Positions 9,103 to 19,988 of a DNA stretch of 64,000 bases are shown here, in pieces. The stretch lies in the NCBI GenBank assembly GCA_002842985.1, contig PHEQ01000003.1, forward strand, positions 1 through 64,000. The letters run 5' to 3'. Every line of letters starts with the position of its first letter. Position 1 is the stretch's first letter. Origin of the DNA: Alphaproteobacteria bacterium HGW-Alphaproteobacteria-1 (GTDB lineage: Bacteria; Pseudomonadota; Alphaproteobacteria; Rhodobacterales; Rhodobacteraceae). Below the pieces are notes generated by a model. It was not told the origin of the DNA. It was given only the letters and a program-made list of their open reading frames with translations, and ran no database searches. Made by a program: the position numbers and the translations under genes.

Positions 9103-10779
9103 TCAGAACAGACCTTCGATCTGGCCTGCGTCATTGATGCGGATATTCTCTGCCGCAGGCTTCGACGGCAACCCCGGCATGGTCATGATCTCACCGCAGA
9201 CCACCACGACAAAGCCCGCCCCGGCGCTCAGCCGCACCTCGCGCACTGGTACCGAATGGCCAGTGGGCGCGCCGCGCCGGTTTGGATCGGTGGTAAAGCT
9301 GTATTGCGTCTTGGCCATGCACACGGGGAGGTTGCCGTAACCTTGCGCCTCCCAGTCCTTCAACTGGGTGCGGATCTTTTGATCGGCCAGCACCTCGTCA
9401 GCGCGGTAGATGCGCTTGGCGATGGTCTCGATCTTGTCGAAAAGCGGCATCTCGTCTGGGTAAAGGGGCCTGAAGTTACCCGTCCCGCCCTCGGCCAGTT
9501 CGACCACCTTGCGCGCCAGCGGCTCTGATCCTTCCGAGCCAAGCTCCCAATGCCGCGACAGCACCGCCTCGGCGCCATGACCGGCCACATAGTCCTTGAC
9601 CGCGGCAATCTCGGCCTCGGTATCGGTGACGAAATGGTTGATCGCCACGACCACCGGCACGCCAAAGCTCTTGACGTTCTCGATATGTCGGCCAAGGTTC
9701 GGACAGCCCGCCTTGACCGCCGCCACGTTCTCGGTTCCCAGATCACCCTTGGCGACGCCGCCATTCATCTTCATTGCGCGCACCGTGGCCACGATCACCA
9801 CGCAATCTGGCGCGAGGCCCGCCTTGCGGCACTTGATGTTCATGAACTTCTCGGCACCCAGATCGGCCCCGAACCCCGCTTCGGTCACGACATAGTCGCT
9901 GATCTTCAGCGCGGTGGTGGTGGCGATGACAGAGTTGCAGCCATGCGCGATATTGGCAAAGGGTCCGCCATGCACGAAGGCGGGGTTGTTTTCCAGCGTC
10001 TGCACGAGGTTGGGCTGCATCGCGTCCTTCAAGAGAACGGTCATCGCGCCTTCGGCCTTGATGTCGCGGCAGAACACCGGGCTCTTGTCGCGTCGATAGG
10101 CGACGATCATCGAGCCCAGACGCTCTTCGAGATCCTTGAGATCGCGGGCCAGACACAGGATCGCCATGACCTCTGAAGCCACGGTGATGTCGAACCCGTC
10201 TTCGCGCGCGAACCCGTTCGAGACCCCGCCCAGCGACGAGGTGATCTGCCGCAGCGAGCGGTCATTCATGTCCACCACGCGACGCCAGACGACCCGGCGG
10301 GTGTCGATGTCCTGCGCGTTGCCCCAGTAGATATGGTTGTCGATCATGGCAGACAGCAGGCTGTGCGCGCTGGTGATGGCGTGGAAATCGCCGGTGAAAT
10401 GAAGGTTCATGTCCTCCATCGGCACCACCTGCGCGTGGCCACCGCCCGCCGCCCCGCCCTTCATCCCGAAATTCGGCCCGAGGCTGGCCTCGCGGATACA
10501 GACGGTGGCCTTCTTGCCGATCCGGTTCAGCCCGTCGCCAAGCCCCACAGTGGTGGTGGTCTTGCCCTCTCCCGCAGGTGTCGGGTTGATCGCAGTCACA
10601 AGGATCAGCTTGCCCGCCTTGTTGCCCTGCACCGAGGCGATGAACGCTTGGCTGACCTTGGCCTTGTCATGGCCATAGGGCAGCAGATGCTCGGAAGGGA
10701 TGCCAAGCTTGGCGCCGATCTCCTGAATGGGCTTCTTGTTGGCGTCGCGCGCGATCTCGATGTCGGATTTGTAGCTCAT
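9103..10779 (-). CDS. fhs: Formate-tetrahydrofolate ligase
   Basis: This enzyme makes 10-formyl-THF from formate, THF and ATP. The 558-residue length is typical. The P-loop [17 protein letters not shown] lies near residue 70, followed by the substrate-binding segment [18 protein letters not shown] and a C-terminal [12 protein letters not shown]. The ATG at 10779 gives [10 protein letters not shown], the usual start. It is the promoter-proximal gene of an fhs-folD pair. Together with the ASKHA activator further along this strand it suggests methyl-group oxidation or formate assimilation. Confidence 0.96.
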   Translation of the reverse strand: MSYKSDIEIARDANKKPIQEIGAKLGIPSEHLLPYGHDKAKVSQAFIASVQGNKAGKLILVTAINPTPAGEGKTTTTVGLGDGLNRIGKKATVCIREASLGPNFGMKGGAAGGGHAQVVPMEDMNLHFTGDFHAITSAHSLLSAMIDNHIYWGNAQDIDTRRVVWRRVVDMNDRSLRQITSSLGGVSNGFAREDGFDITVASEVMAILCLARDLKDLEERLGSMIVAYRRDKSPVFCRDIKAEGAMTVLLKDAMQPNLVQTLENNPAFVHGGPFANIAHGCNSVIATTTALKISDYVVTEAGFGADLGAEKFMNIKCRKAGLAPDCVVIVATVRAMKMNGGVAKGDLGTENVAAVKAGCPNLGRHIENVKSFGVPVVVAINHFVTDTEAEIAAVKDYVAGHGAEAVLSRHWELGSEGSEPLARKVVELAEGGTGNFRPLYPDEMPLFDKIETIAKRIYRADEVLADQKIRTQLKDWEAQGYGNLPVCMAKTQYSFTTDPNRRGAPTGHSVPVREVRLSAGAGFVVVVCGEIMTMPGLPSKPAAENIRINDAGQIEGLF

Positions 10780-10903
10780 GTCGGTCCCTGTTCTGGCCGC
10801 GGCTGCGGGGGTGTCGTCCTGTCGCCTATAGCGGCTTTGCCCCGCGCGCTGCGCCGCGTTTCCGACATATCCCGCGCCAGTTGCGGCGGGGTGTCGCACC
10901 GCC

Positions 10904-11500
10904 TCAGCCCCGCGCGCGTGCCAGTTCCGACCAGACCGGTTGATCGGGAACATGCAACCGCAGCACATCGCCAAGCGCGATGCGCCCTTCGCGCTCCACC
11001 CAGGCGGTGACGCCGCGCCGCCCTTCGGCGGCGGGCTTGAACAGCTTGCCGCGTCCCGATCTGTGCCTCTCGATCACCTTCGCAGGCAGTTGACAGGGCC
11101 GGTTCTCCATGTCGATCACAAGAGTCGCCCCCGACGGAGCCTGAAGCCGCGACGATGGCGGCACATGGCTGAAATCGGGAATGCCTTCGATCACCAGCGA
11201 CGCACCCAGCCAGGCCGGATAGAGCGCATCGATCCCCATCTCCCCGGCGATCGCCGCCAGTTCCTCTGCCGAAAGCACCGACAATTGCCGCACATTGCGG
11301 ATTTCGGTGCCGCTCGGATGCTGCGCCCGCACCCGGCTGCAAGAGGGCCGCGTCACCCCGCCATGCGCCTCGCCAGCGATCCCGGCAAATGTCAGTTCGG
11401 CCTCCGCCAGCGCCTCGGCCTCCAGCCGCGCCGCGCGGTCCGTGACCCGGCCCAGCCAGACCACCCGCGCGGTGAACTCCGTCGGTTTCAGTGCCTGCAT
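10904..11500 (-). CDS. MOSC-domain protein
   Basis: The 198-residue protein fits a stand-alone MOSC domain, the fold of molybdenum-cofactor sulfurase C-termini. It carries a conserved Cys in [11 protein letters not shown] and the pattern [18 protein letters not shown], with ENRPC later. MOSC proteins handle sulfur or bind molybdenum cofactor; the specific reaction is unknown. It follows the methyltransferase-like gene on the same strand with a 54-base space that holds one copy of a motif repeated three times in this window (11513-11535). Confidence 0.8.
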   Translation of the reverse strand: MQALKPTEFTARVVWLGRVTDRAARLEAEALAEAELTFAGIAGEAHGGVTRPSCSRVRAQHPSGTEIRNVRQLSVLSAEELAAIAGEMGIDALYPAWLGASLVIEGIPDFSHVPPSSRLQAPSGATLVIDMENRPCQLPAKVIERHRSGRGKLFKPAAEGRRGVTAWVEREGRIALGDVLRLHVPDQPVWSELARARG

Positions 11501-11512
11501 CCCGGCCCCCGT

Positions 11513-11535
11513 TTCATCGTTCCTGAAATACTCAT
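11513..11535 (-). repeat. Dispersed intergenic motif, copy 1
   Basis: Plus-strand sequence TTCATCGTTCC-TG-AAATACTCAT lies between the methyltransferase stop and the MOSC start. The same motif with two variable bases occurs at 26244-26265 and 63703-63725. All three lie in short non-coding spaces. Role unknown. Confidence 0.6.
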
Positions 11536-11554
11536 ATCCGGCACCGCCACCCGC

Positions 11555-12337
11555 TCAGACGGTGAGGGTAAAGAACATCCGCCGGAACGGGAACAGCACC
11601 GTTCCGTCTGCCCGCACCGGATAGGCAGTGTGCATCACCTCCTCGTAGCGGCGGATCAGATCGGCGCGCTCCGCCTCGTCCAGCGCGGCCAGAACAGGCC
11701 GTGCATAGGTGCTCTCGGTAAAGCGGCGTACCGGATGGCTGCCCGGCTCGGCGGTCAGCCGCTGGTAATAGTCGGTCTCCCAGAGGCGGAACTGTCCCAA
11801 CGGGGCCAGCAGTTCCTCGTATTTCACCGGCGCCATGACGCCGGGCGTGCCCATTTTCTCTGCGCGGCCCGGATACAGCTCTTCGGCCAGCGACAGCCAC
11901 ACTCGGTGCGAGGGGGCCTTGTTCTGATGCGGCATCTGCACTGCCAGCGTGCCACCCTTGCCCAGCAGCCTCGCCAGCCGTGGCATCAGTGCTTCATGCC
12001 CGCCGACCCAGTGCAGCGCAGCGTTGGAATAGATCAGCCCCGGTGCGCGATGCGGGTGCCAGTCGGCGATGTCGGCCTGTTGCAGCGCATCATAGCCTGC
12101 CGCCCGCGCCTTCTCCAGCATGGCGGGGCTGGCATCCACGCCGGTCACGTTGCGCCCGCCTGCGCGCGCGCGCAGCGCCTCGGCCATCGCGCCATTGCCG
12201 CAGCCGAGATCGACCACGTCCCCCGCCCCCATCTGCCCGACCGCGTTCAGCAGGTCGAGCGCCGGGCGCAGACGCTGGTCACGAAAGCGCGCATAGGCCT
12301 TGGGATTCCAGTCTGATTTCGCGGAGGACGGACTCAC
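11555..12337 (-). CDS. tam: SAM-dependent methyltransferase, trans-aconitate methyltransferase-like
   Basis: The 260-residue protein has the SAM-binding motif [13 protein letters not shown], then GVDASPAML and [10 protein letters not shown], and a C-terminal region resembling Tam (trans-aconitate 2-methyltransferase). The start is GTG (12335-12337) within a GTGA overlap with the ftsH stop, so translation is probably coupled. Tam methylates trans-aconitate, a by-product inhibitory to the TCA cycle. The family has close relatives of other specificity, so the substrate is inferred. Confidence 0.75.
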   Translation of the reverse strand: MSPSSAKSDWNPKAYARFRDQRLRPALDLLNAVGQMGAGDVVDLGCGNGAMAEALRARAGGRNVTGVDASPAMLEKARAAGYDALQQADIADWHPHRAPGLIYSNAALHWVGGHEALMPRLARLLGKGGTLAVQMPHQNKAPSHRVWLSLAEELYPGRAEKMGTPGVMAPVKYEELLAPLGQFRLWETDYYQRLTAEPGSHPVRRFTESTYARPVLAALDEAERADLIRRYEEVMHTAYPVRADGTVLFPFRRMFFTLTV

Positions 12338-14256
12338 GTCGAGGGCTCAGGCTCCAGCCCGCCGTCGCCCGCACCGCGCGAGGATTTGGGCTTGGTCTTC
12401 GGAATGGCGGCAAGCGAGGGTTTGACCGCCTCGGGTGTGCCACCGTCACCGTCATCCGCCATGGGCGGGTCGCCGCGCATCACGCGCTTGATTTCCTCGC
12501 CGGTCAGCGTCTCGTATTCCAACAGGCCCTGCGCCAGCCGCTCCCATTCCTCTTGCCGTTCCTCAAGGATGGCACGGGCGTTCTGATAGGCCTCGTCTAT
12601 GAGGCGGCGCACCTCGTCTTCGATCAACTCCTTGGTATGGGCAGAGATCGAGAACCCGCCGGCGCCGTTGCCCATATAGCCCTCATGCGCCTGCTGGTAA
12701 TCGACATTGCCAACCTTGTCGGACATGCCCCAGCGCATCACCATCGCGCGCGCAAGGCCACTGGCCTGCTGGATGTCGCCCGCAGGGCCGTTCGAGACGT
12801 TCTCCTCGCCGTATTTCATCACCTCGGCGGCCTTGCCGGCCATGGTCATGGTCAGCTTTTCCTCGCATTCGGCCTTGTGCCAGTTGAGCCGGTCGATCTC
12901 GGGCAGGCTCACGACCATGCCAAGCGCGCCGCCGCGCGGAATGATCGTGGCCTTGTAGACCGGATCGCATTTCGGCAGGGCAAGGCCCACAACGGCGTGA
13001 CCGGCCTCGTGATAGGCGGTCTTTTCCTTCTGGTCGTCGGTCAGCACCATCGAGCGACGCTCGGCCCCCATCATCACCTTGTCCTTGGCATTCTCGAAAT
13101 CCACCATGGTGACGAAACGCCGCCCGATCCGCGCCGCCGTCAGCGCCGCCTCGTTGACGAGGTTGGCAAGGTCCGCGCCCGAGAAGCCCGGCGTGCCGCG
13201 CGCGATGAGGCGCAGGTCAACATCCGGTCCAAGCGGCGTCTTGCGGGCATGGACATTGAGAATTTTCTCGCGGCCCTTGATATCCGGATTGGGCACGGTC
13301 ACCTGACGGTCAAACCGGCCGGGACGCAACAGCGCGGGGTCGAGCACATCCTTGCGGTTGGTGGCGGCGATGATGATCACGCCCTCGTTGGCCTCGAACC
13401 CGTCCATTTCCACCAGAAGCTGGTTCAGCGTCTGTTCCCGTTCGTCATTGCCGCCGCCATAGCCCGCGCCGCGATGGCGACCCACGGCGTCGATCTCGTC
13501 GATGAACACGATGCAGGGCGCGTTTTTCTTGGCCTGCTCGAACATGTCGCGCACACGGGATGCGCCCACGCCCACGAACATCTCCACGAAGTCGGAACCC
13601 GAGATGGTGAAGAAGGGCACGCCCGCCTCCCCGGCGATGGCCCGCGCCAGCAGCGTTTTACCGGTGCCCGGAGGGCCCACCAGAAGCGCCCCCTTGGGGA
13701 TCTTGCCGCCCAGACGCGAGAATTTCTGCGGATTGCGCAGGAATTCGACGATTTCCTCAAGCTCTTCCTTGGCCTCGTCGATCCCGGCCACATCGTCAAA
13801 TGTCACGCGGCCATGCTTTTCCGTCAGCATCTTGGCCTTGGATTTGCCAAAACCCATGGCCCCGCCTTTGCCACCGCCCTGCATCCGGTTCATGAAATAG
13901 ATCCAGACCCCGATCAACAGGAGGAAGGGCAGGAGAGACAGAAGGAAGGACTGAAAGCCCGATTGCTGCTGGCTCTCGGCCTTCACGGGAATGCCCCGGT
14001 CGATCAGGCGTTGCGTGATTTCGGCATCTGCGGGGCGGATGGTGGTGTAATCGTTGCCGTCATTGCCGCGATAGCGCACCGTCTCGCCATCGAGCGTGAC
14101 CTGGCTGACTGCGCCGCTATCGACGGCGGCGACGAACTCGGAATAGGGCACCGAGCGGCTCTGAAGCGTGTTGCCCGATCCGCTGAACAGGTTGAAAAGC
14201 GCCATGATCAGCAGGAACAGGATCAGCCAGAAGGCGATGTTGCGCGCGTTGCCCAA
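12334..14256 (-). CDS. ftsH: ATP-dependent zinc metalloprotease FtsH
   Basis: This membrane-anchored AAA+ protease degrades misfolded membrane and regulatory proteins. It has two N-terminal membrane helices, Walker A GPPGTGKT, Walker B VFIDEID, the second region of homology ending RPGRFDRQV and the zinc site HEAGH. I chose a TTG start (14254-14256) because it gives the usual N-terminus GNARNIAFW after a perfect GGGGAG ribosome site seven bases upstream, and a normal length of 640 residues. The ATG at 14293-14295 would add 13 atypical residues. It ends in a GTGA overlap with the methyltransferase gene and follows tilS on the same strand. Confidence 0.95.
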   Translation of the reverse strand: MGNARNIAFWLILFLLIMALFNLFSGSGNTLQSRSVPYSEFVAAVDSGAVSQVTLDGETVRYRGNDGNDYTTIRPADAEITQRLIDRGIPVKAESQQQSGFQSFLLSLLPFLLLIGVWIYFMNRMQGGGKGGAMGFGKSKAKMLTEKHGRVTFDDVAGIDEAKEELEEIVEFLRNPQKFSRLGGKIPKGALLVGPPGTGKTLLARAIAGEAGVPFFTISGSDFVEMFVGVGASRVRDMFEQAKKNAPCIVFIDEIDAVGRHRGAGYGGGNDEREQTLNQLLVEMDGFEANEGVIIIAATNRKDVLDPALLRPGRFDRQVTVPNPDIKGREKILNVHARKTPLGPDVDLRLIARGTPGFSGADLANLVNEAALTAARIGRRFVTMVDFENAKDKVMMGAERRSMVLTDDQKEKTAYHEAGHAVVGLALPKCDPVYKATIIPRGGALGMVVSLPEIDRLNWHKAECEEKLTMTMAGKAAEVMKYGEENVSNGPAGDIQQASGLARAMVMRWGMSDKVGNVDYQQAHEGYMGNGAGGFSISAHTKELIEDEVRRLIDEAYQNARAILEERQEEWERLAQGLLEYETLTGEEIKRVMRGDPPMADDGDGGTPEAVKPSLAAIPKTKPKSSRGAGDGGLEPEPST

Positions 14257-14334
14257 GAGAAATCTCCCCAATGTCGGTCTGAATGCCCATAGCATGAGGG
14301 CTTGATCAGTTAAATAGACATCGCTCGGCCGGGT

Positions 14335-15579
14335 TCAATGAGAGATTACGATGTCGAGATAGGCCGCGAGCGGGCGGGCAAGCGAAAGCTGCCAGCCATT
14401 GGCCCAACCATGGAGCGGCGCGGCGATGAGTGTATCACCCCGCCAGAGACCGGGTGCCGCCAGCGCGCTTGCATAAGGCAACCCACCCGCACGCCAGTCC
14501 GGACAGGCGGAAAGACCCTCGGGGCCGAGCGCTGCGATTTCGGCCTGACCCTCGCCTGTCGCGCGCCAGCGCCCGTCCCAGAGGCCGGTTGCCGGGGTGC
14601 GGCACCCGGCCACGGCGCTGTATTCCCGGCTCAGGCGGAGATGCGCCCTGTCCGCGCTCAGCAAACACCCTTGCAGGGTCATCCTGTGCCCCGCGCGTGC
14701 GACGCGCAGCAAATCCGTCATGGCCGTGCCGCGCGGCGGATAGGCCGCGCCCGTCAGCCAGCGCAGCCCCGCCAGCAACAGACGTCGCGCGGTCTCGTCG
14801 GGCAGGGCGGTGAACCTTTCGCGTTCGAGCAGCAGATCGCCCGCCTCGACCGCAACCAGTGCTTCGGCGGCTTGCCTTGCATGATGGTCCAGCGCCGTGC
14901 GCGCCTCTGCGAGGTGCCGCGCGGTCACGGCCAGCGTGGCCGTGTCAATGCCCAACGGTGCAAGGGCGGTCAGGGCCGTGCGGGCCCGTGTCCGGTCGTA
15001 TTTCGGGTCTGCATTGGTCGGATCGTCGATCCATCGCACGCCGCGCGCCCGCAGCATGTCGCGCAAATCGTCGCGTCCAAGCAAAAGCATGGGGCGGTGA
15101 AAGGTCACGCCGTCCGCCTGCCACCGGGCCCGCATCGCCGAAAGCCCGTCAAGGCCCGATCCCCGCGCCAGGCGCATCAGGAACGTTTCGGCCAGGTCGT
15201 CGCGCGTGTGGCCGATGGCCACATCCGCGATGCCGTGGACCCGCGCCCAATCGGCCAGCAGGCGATAGCGCGCGTGCCGCGCCCGGTCGGGCAGGTTGCC
15301 GCCTGCCTCTTGGTCGGTCCAGTGCAGCGTGTCATGCGCCACGCCCAGCCCCGCGCAAAGCCGGGCCACCCCGGCGGCCTCCGCAGCGGCCTCAGCGCGC
15401 AAACGGTGATCCACGGTCGCCACCCGGAGCAAAGGTCCCCCCGTGCCGCGCCAGTCATTCAGAAGGTGCAGCAGGGCCAGCGAATCGCTGCCGCCAGAGA
15501 CGGCAACGCCCAAAATGCGCGGCGGGGCAGGGGCGAAGTGATCCGCCACCACCCCGCGCGCCGGGCAGCCACTGCTCAC
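14335..15579 (-). CDS. tilS: tRNA(Ile)-lysidine synthetase
   Basis: TilS converts C34 of tRNA-Ile(CAT) to lysidine so that it reads AUA. The 414-residue protein starts with a PP-loop ATPase motif (VAVSGGSDSLALL) and has the downstream family signatures GHTRDDLAETFLMRLARGSGLDGL and RPMLLLGRDDLRDML. The start is GTG (15577-15579), overlapping the cpoB stop as GTGA. The position between cpoB and ftsH is the usual one in Rhodobacterales. Confidence 0.94.
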   Translation of the reverse strand: MSSGCPARGVVADHFAPAPPRILGVAVSGGSDSLALLHLLNDWRGTGGPLLRVATVDHRLRAEAAAEAAGVARLCAGLGVAHDTLHWTDQEAGGNLPDRARHARYRLLADWARVHGIADVAIGHTRDDLAETFLMRLARGSGLDGLSAMRARWQADGVTFHRPMLLLGRDDLRDMLRARGVRWIDDPTNADPKYDRTRARTALTALAPLGIDTATLAVTARHLAEARTALDHHARQAAEALVAVEAGDLLLERERFTALPDETARRLLLAGLRWLTGAAYPPRGTAMTDLLRVARAGHRMTLQGCLLSADRAHLRLSREYSAVAGCRTPATGLWDGRWRATGEGQAEIAALGPEGLSACPDWRAGGLPYASALAAPGLWRGDTLIAAPLHGWANGWQLSLARPLAAYLDIVISH

Positions 15580-16421
15580 GAACAGCCGAGCCGGGCCATT
15601 TCCGCCTGTGCCTCGGCCGCCGCCGCCGCGCCCGGATAGCGCGGCGTAACCTGTCCCAGCGTGACGCAGGCCTCGTCGGTCTGGCCAAGCACGCCCAGCG
15701 CGCGACCCAGATTATAGAGCGCCTCTGGGGCTTCGGGTCCATCGGGGGCGGCACTGAACGTGTCGAGATAGGCACGCGCGGCGGCGCTTTGCTGGCCTGC
15801 CGCCTCTAGCGCGCGCCCGCGCAAGAGGCCCGCCTGACCGGCGAGCGGGCTGCCGGGATAGGTGGCAAGGAAGGCCCCAAGCTGCTCGGCCGCGCCCGCG
15901 TGATCGCCCGCGTCAAAGGCGGCGCGAGCGCGCTCGAAATCGTCGCGCTCGCCCATGGCAAGCTGTGGACCGCCAGGGGCGGGCGCGGGCGTGGGCGCGG
16001 ATATCGCTCCGCCGCCCCCCGTCTGCGGGATCACGCCGCCCAGGGTGCTGCCCGGCTCCAGCGCGCCGATATCGCAGCCCGGCTCCAGCTCGCAGAGCCG
16101 AAACTCCAGATCGCCCACCCGGTTGGTGCCGTCGCTCACCACGCGGTCGATGCGAAACTCCAGCTCCTCGGTTTTCGACGTGAGCCGCTGCACCTCTGAT
16201 TCGATCGCGTTCAACCGGTCAAGCGGCGAGCCGCCCCCGGCAAGCTGCCCCGCGCCGCCGGTCGTGCTCAGCTCGCGCTTGAGCTTTTGCAACTCGACGA
16301 AGAGCACGGCAAGTTCCTGCCGGATATCGGCGAGGGTCTCGGTGGCCTGAGCGGCGGCCCCGTGCGGAGCGACGAGCATCAGCGCAACAAGCGGCCCCAG
16401 AAACGCACGCTTCATCGCCAT
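15576..16421 (-). CDS. cpoB: Tol-Pal system periplasmic coordinator CpoB/YbgF
   Basis: CpoB links Tol-Pal action to peptidoglycan synthesis at the division site. The 281-residue protein has a signal peptide (MAMKRAFLGPLVALMLVAPHGAAAQA), a coiled-coil stretch around residues 30-95 (AVLFVELQKLKREL, IESEVQRLTSKTEELEFRID), a Pro/Gly linker and a C-terminal TPR region (FDAGDHAGAAEQLGAFLATYPGS, YNLGRALGVLGQTDEA). Its ATG follows the pal TAA directly, without a spacer. Confidence 0.93.
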   Translation of the reverse strand: MAMKRAFLGPLVALMLVAPHGAAAQATETLADIRQELAVLFVELQKLKRELSTTGGAGQLAGGGSPLDRLNAIESEVQRLTSKTEELEFRIDRVVSDGTNRVGDLEFRLCELEPGCDIGALEPGSTLGGVIPQTGGGGAISAPTPAPAPGGPQLAMGERDDFERARAAFDAGDHAGAAEQLGAFLATYPGSPLAGQAGLLRGRALEAAGQQSAAARAYLDTFSAAPDGPEAPEALYNLGRALGVLGQTDEACVTLGQVTPRYPGAAAAAEAQAEMARLGCS

Positions 16422-16934
16422 TTAACTGCCCAGACCTGCGGCCAGCACGGTCACAGCGCGGCGGTTCTTGGCATAGCAGGACTCGTCGCTGCAAATCTCG
16501 ATGGGCCGCTCCTTGCCGAAGCTCACCACCCGGAGGCGGTTGCCCGCCACCCCCCGGCTCACCAGATATTCCTGCACAGCGTTCGCGCGCCGCGCGCCAA
16601 GTGCCAGGTTGTATTCGCGCGTGCCCTGTTCGTCGGCATGGCCCTCGATCACAGCGGTGAAATCGCGGTTGGTCATCAGCCACCCGGCCTGTCCGTCAAG
16701 CGTCGCCTGTGCCGTCGGCGACAGCGTGGACTGATCCACCGCAAATAGCACCCGGTCCCCGATCGCCTGCTGGAAATAAGCAGGCGAGGTGGGGTCAGAT
16801 ACCGACCCGGCCCCGGCGCCAAAGCCACCGCCGCCGAGACCGGCCCCGGCCTGATCTTCGAACCGGTTGGGATTGGTACAGGCAGCCAGCGCCAGCCCGG
16901 CCACCAGAATCATCGTCTTGCTCAGATAGGTCAT
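16422..16934 (-). CDS. pal: Peptidoglycan-associated lipoprotein
   Basis: Pal anchors the outer membrane to peptidoglycan and is moved by TolB. The 170-residue precursor has a lipobox (LALAAC, Cys 19) and a C-terminal OmpA-like domain with VLFAVDQSTLSP, GHADEQGTREYNLALGARRA and FGKERP. Between them is a Gly-rich linker. It lies 64 bases after tolB and directly before cpoB. Confidence 0.96.
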   Translation of the reverse strand: MTYLSKTMILVAGLALAACTNPNRFEDQAGAGLGGGGFGAGAGSVSDPTSPAYFQQAIGDRVLFAVDQSTLSPTAQATLDGQAGWLMTNRDFTAVIEGHADEQGTREYNLALGARRANAVQEYLVSRGVAGNRLRVVSFGKERPIEICSDESCYAKNRRAVTVLAAGLGS

Positions 16935-16998
16935 GTCAGCCCCGTTCCTCTTGATTGGGTGTGTTCTAGCACAGGGCGTGCGCCCTGTCAGTCCTGCT

Positions 16999-18324
16999 TC
17001 AGTTCTGCAACGGTCCCCAGGAGGGATCGCTCGCGCCGCCCGGCGTCGCCACCTGCCGCAGGTTGCGCCCGGTGATATCGACCGAATAAAGCCGCGCCTC
17101 GCCCTGAGCGCCCTGCGTCTCGCGGGTGAACATGATGACGCGGCCGTTGGGGGCCCATGTCGGCCCCTCGTCGAGGAACGACGCGGTCAGAAGCCGCTCC
17201 TCGCTGCCATCCACGCGCATCACGCCGATATGAAACCGGCCCTTGGATTGCTTGGTAAAGGCGACGAGATCGCCACGCGGAGACCAGACCGGTGTTCCAT
17301 AACGGCCCTCGCCGAAACTGATCCGCCGTGCCTCGCCCCCGCTTGCACTCATGATATAGAGCTGCGGCGTGCCCGAGCGGTCGCTCTCGAAAACGATCTG
17401 GCGGCCATCCGGGCTATAGCTCGGGGCGGTCTCGATCGAGGGCGCGGTGGTCAGCCGCGTGCTCGCGCCCGAGCCGATATCCATGGAGTAAAGGTCGGTA
17501 TTGCCGCCCTGCGTCAGCGAGTAGAGCACTGTGCGCCCGTCCGGCGAGAAGCGCGGCGCAAAGGCCATCGTTCCGTCCAGCGTCGGCAGCGCCCGCCGAC
17601 CCACGCTGGCAACGTCGAGCACGTAGATGCGCGGGAATCCGGTCTCGTAGCTGGTATAAAGAACCCGGTCGCCCGTGGGCGAGAAGCGCGGCGCCAGCAC
17701 GATCGACGCGGCATCGGTCAGGAACTGGATGTTCGCACCGTCGTAATCCATGATCGCCAGCCGCTTGGCGCGCTGGTTCTTGGGGCCGCTTTCGGAGACG
17801 AACACCACACGGCTGTCGAAATAACCGCCCTCGCCGGTGATGCGGGCATAGACCTGATCGGCCACCTTGTGCGCGATACGCCGCCAGCCGTCGCGCTGGC
17901 CGACAAGCTGCTGACCCTGGCCAAGCTCCTGTCCGGCGAAGACATCGTAGATGCGGAACCGCACCACCACGCGCCCCGCCCCGTCCACATTGACCGCACC
18001 CGTGACCATCGCCTGCGCGTTGATCGCGCGCCAGTCGGCAAACTGCACCGGGCTTTCAAAGCTGGTGATCCGGCTGATATGGGCCTCGGCGGGGATTTCG
18101 CGGAAAAGGCCGGTGCCGGTCAGATCAGCGGCGATCACGCGGGCGATGTTGCGGGCAAACTCCTGCGCCGCAGGCGTGTCGGCCACGAAATCGGGCACCG
18201 CCACCGGCATCGGTTCGATCACGCCTTCGGTGATCTCGAGCCGGAGCGGACCGCCTTGCTGGGACGTTGCGGGAGCAGCCCAGAGCGTCAGGGCGGCGAG
18301 CAGGGTCAGGAGTGAGCGCATCAT
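16999..18324 (-). CDS. tolB: Tol-Pal system beta-propeller protein TolB
   Basis: The 441-residue periplasmic protein has a signal peptide ([22 protein letters not shown]), the N-terminal alpha/beta domain and a six-bladed propeller with repeated motifs [53 protein letters not shown] and [15 protein letters not shown]. It binds Pal and TolA. Its ATG overlaps the tolA stop (ATGA), which indicates coupled translation. Confidence 0.96.
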   Translation of the reverse strand: MMRSLLTLLAALTLWAAPATSQQGGPLRLEITEGVIEPMPVAVPDFVADTPAAQEFARNIARVIAADLTGTGLFREIPAEAHISRITSFESPVQFADWRAINAQAMVTGAVNVDGAGRVVVRFRIYDVFAGQELGQGQQLVGQRDGWRRIAHKVADQVYARITGEGGYFDSRVVFVSESGPKNQRAKRLAIMDYDGANIQFLTDAASIVLAPRFSPTGDRVLYTSYETGFPRIYVLDVASVGRRALPTLDGTMAFAPRFSPDGRTVLYSLTQGGNTDLYSMDIGSGASTRLTTAPSIETAPSYSPDGRQIVFESDRSGTPQLYIMSASGGEARRISFGEGRYGTPVWSPRGDLVAFTKQSKGRFHIGVMRVDGSEERLLTASFLDEGPTWAPNGRVIMFTRETQGAQGEARLYSVDITGRNLRQVATPGGASDPSWGPLQN

Positions 18325-19490
18325 TTGATCCTCATTCTCTCCGGGTTGAATGTCATTTCGATATCACGCCATTGCTCGAATTTCTCGGGCGGCAGGTTGA
18401 AGCCGTCATTGCCGCAGCGGATGATGGCGCGGCGCGCGGCCTCGTAGGCCTGTTGCGCGGCGGCGGCGGAGCCGCCGGAATGGTTCAGCATCCTTATGCC
18501 GCCGGTGTCGGGCTTGCCGTTCTCGAACATCGGCACGCTGACGACGACGGTGGTGGCCAGTGCCTCGGAGCTGAGGCTGCCCACGTTCCAGCAGCGTTGC
18601 ACGGCGACCCGCAGCGCGTCCTTTTCCCCGGCGGTGAGCGGCGGGCCGGCGGGGCGCTCGGGCGTCGGCGTGCCCTGGCCCAGGGCCGCGGCAAGCGCAT
18701 CGCTGACCGCGCCACGGTCGGTGGCGGGGGGGGTGGGGGCCGGGGCCGGTGTTGGGGCCGGGGCCGGCGCGGGACGGGTGGCGGCCTCGGTCGGAGGCGC
18801 AGGGGTCGGCGCAGGTGCGGGATCGGGGCGCGCGGCGGCGACGGCGGGCCGCGCGCGCGGGCGCGGCGATGAAGTCGGGGCCGGATCGCGCGGGCGTTCG
18901 GCCTCGGTCACGATCTCGGTCGCGGCCTCTTCGGGCGCGGTTGCCTCCTGTGGGGCTTCTTCCACCACGGCGCCCGCATCGGGGGCGACCTCGGGGCGCG
19001 TCACCTCATCGACCCGCACATCGGGCTCCGACGGGGCCACCGGCTCGGGCGCGACGCGCGGTGCGGGGCGCGGTTGCGGGCGGGGCGAAACCTGCGGCAC
19101 CAGCGCGGCCACATCCTCGGCGGGTGGCGTGACCTCGGGCGCGGTATCGGCCACCTCCGCAGGGGCGGGCACGGGTTCGGGCGGGGACGGCACCGGATCG
19201 GGCGGCGGTGCGGGGTTGGCCGGTGGCTGGCTCTGCGCGGGTGCGCTGTCGGCCTCGGAGGCAAGCGCGGGCGCATTTTCTCCTGGCGCGGGCGGCTCGG
19301 GCGTATTGACGTTGGCGACGGCCTCGGGCGCCGTCGAGGCGGCCAGGATCGCGGCATAGTCTTCAGAGGAAATCGCCATCGCCTCCACCACCTCGAAAGG
19401 CGGCGGATCGGAGCGGAACGCGCCCCCGAAGAGGGCCCATCCGATCAATGCCAGATGGCCCGCCCCCGATATGATCTGCCCGGTGTTCAC
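18321..19490 (-). CDS. tolA: TolA, inner-membrane-anchored energy-transducing protein
   Basis: The 389-residue protein has one N-terminal membrane helix ([20 protein letters not shown]), a long Pro/Ala/Glu-rich central region (about residues 60-265) that can span the periplasm, and a C-terminal TonB/TolA domain ([35 protein letters not shown]). The start codon is GTG (19488-19490). The middle is rich in Pro where E. coli TolA is helical; this is common in Rhodobacteraceae. It belongs to the tolQRAB-pal-cpoB run. Confidence 0.93.
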   Translation of the reverse strand: MNTGQIISGAGHLALIGWALFGGAFRSDPPPFEVVEAMAISSEDYAAILAASTAPEAVANVNTPEPPAPGENAPALASEADSAPAQSQPPANPAPPPDPVPSPPEPVPAPAEVADTAPEVTPPAEDVAALVPQVSPRPQPRPAPRVAPEPVAPSEPDVRVDEVTRPEVAPDAGAVVEEAPQEATAPEEAATEIVTEAERPRDPAPTSSPRPRARPAVAAARPDPAPAPTPAPPTEAATRPAPAPAPTPAPAPTPPATDRGAVSDALAAALGQGTPTPERPAGPPLTAGEKDALRVAVQRCWNVGSLSSEALATTVVVSVPMFENGKPDTGGIRMLNHSGGSAAAAQQAYEAARRAIIRCGNDGFNLPPEKFEQWRDIEMTFNPERMRIK

Positions 19491-19511
19491 GCCGCCCCCG
19501 CGCCCCGCGCC

Positions 19512-19985
19512 CTAGCCGCCGCGTCCGTCGAGGGCCGGACCGCCGGTTTCCGTGACCAACCCGATATTGGCGAACCCGCCGCGATTGAGCGCGCCCATGA
19601 CCTGCATCACCTCGGCATAGGGCACCGCCCCGTCCGCGCGCAGAAACACCCGAGAGCCGGAGCGCTCGGCGGCGATCGCCGCCAGCCGTGCAACCAGTTC
19701 CTCGCGCGGGACATCGGTGGTCTGGATCGCCACGCGCCCGTCTGCACTCACCGTCACCGTAAGCGGCTCTTCCTGATCGCCCGGAAGGGCATTCGCGGCG
19801 GTTTTCGGCAATTCCACCGGCACCCCCACCACGAGCAACGGGGCCGCAACCATGAAGATGATCAAGAGCACCAGCATCACATCGACAAATGGCGTGACGT
19901 TGATCTCGGACATGGGCCGCGACCGGCCTTGCCCCCGTCTGCGCCGCCCGCCGCCGCCGGATTTCTGGATGACACCCGCGCCCAT
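19512..19985 (-). CDS. tolR: Biopolymer transporter TolR (ExbD family)
   Basis: TolR pairs with TolQ to couple proton flow to TolA motion. The 157-residue protein has a basic N-terminus (RRRRGQGRSRPMSEINVTPFVDVMLVLLIIFMV) whose membrane helix carries the essential Asp in FVDVML, followed by a periplasmic domain. It starts four bases after the tolQ stop. Confidence 0.96.
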   Translation of the reverse strand: MGAGVIQKSGGGGRRRRGQGRSRPMSEINVTPFVDVMLVLLIIFMVAAPLLVVGVPVELPKTAANALPGDQEEPLTVTVSADGRVAIQTTDVPREELVARLAAIAAERSGSRVFLRADGAVPYAEVMQVMGALNRGGFANIGLVTETGGPALDGRGG

Positions 19986-19988
19986 GGC

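Noticed and set aside
11980-14292. Long plus-strand ORF opposite ftsH
   Set aside because: It mirrors ftsH codons and lacks any family pattern; long antisense frames are usual at this GC content.
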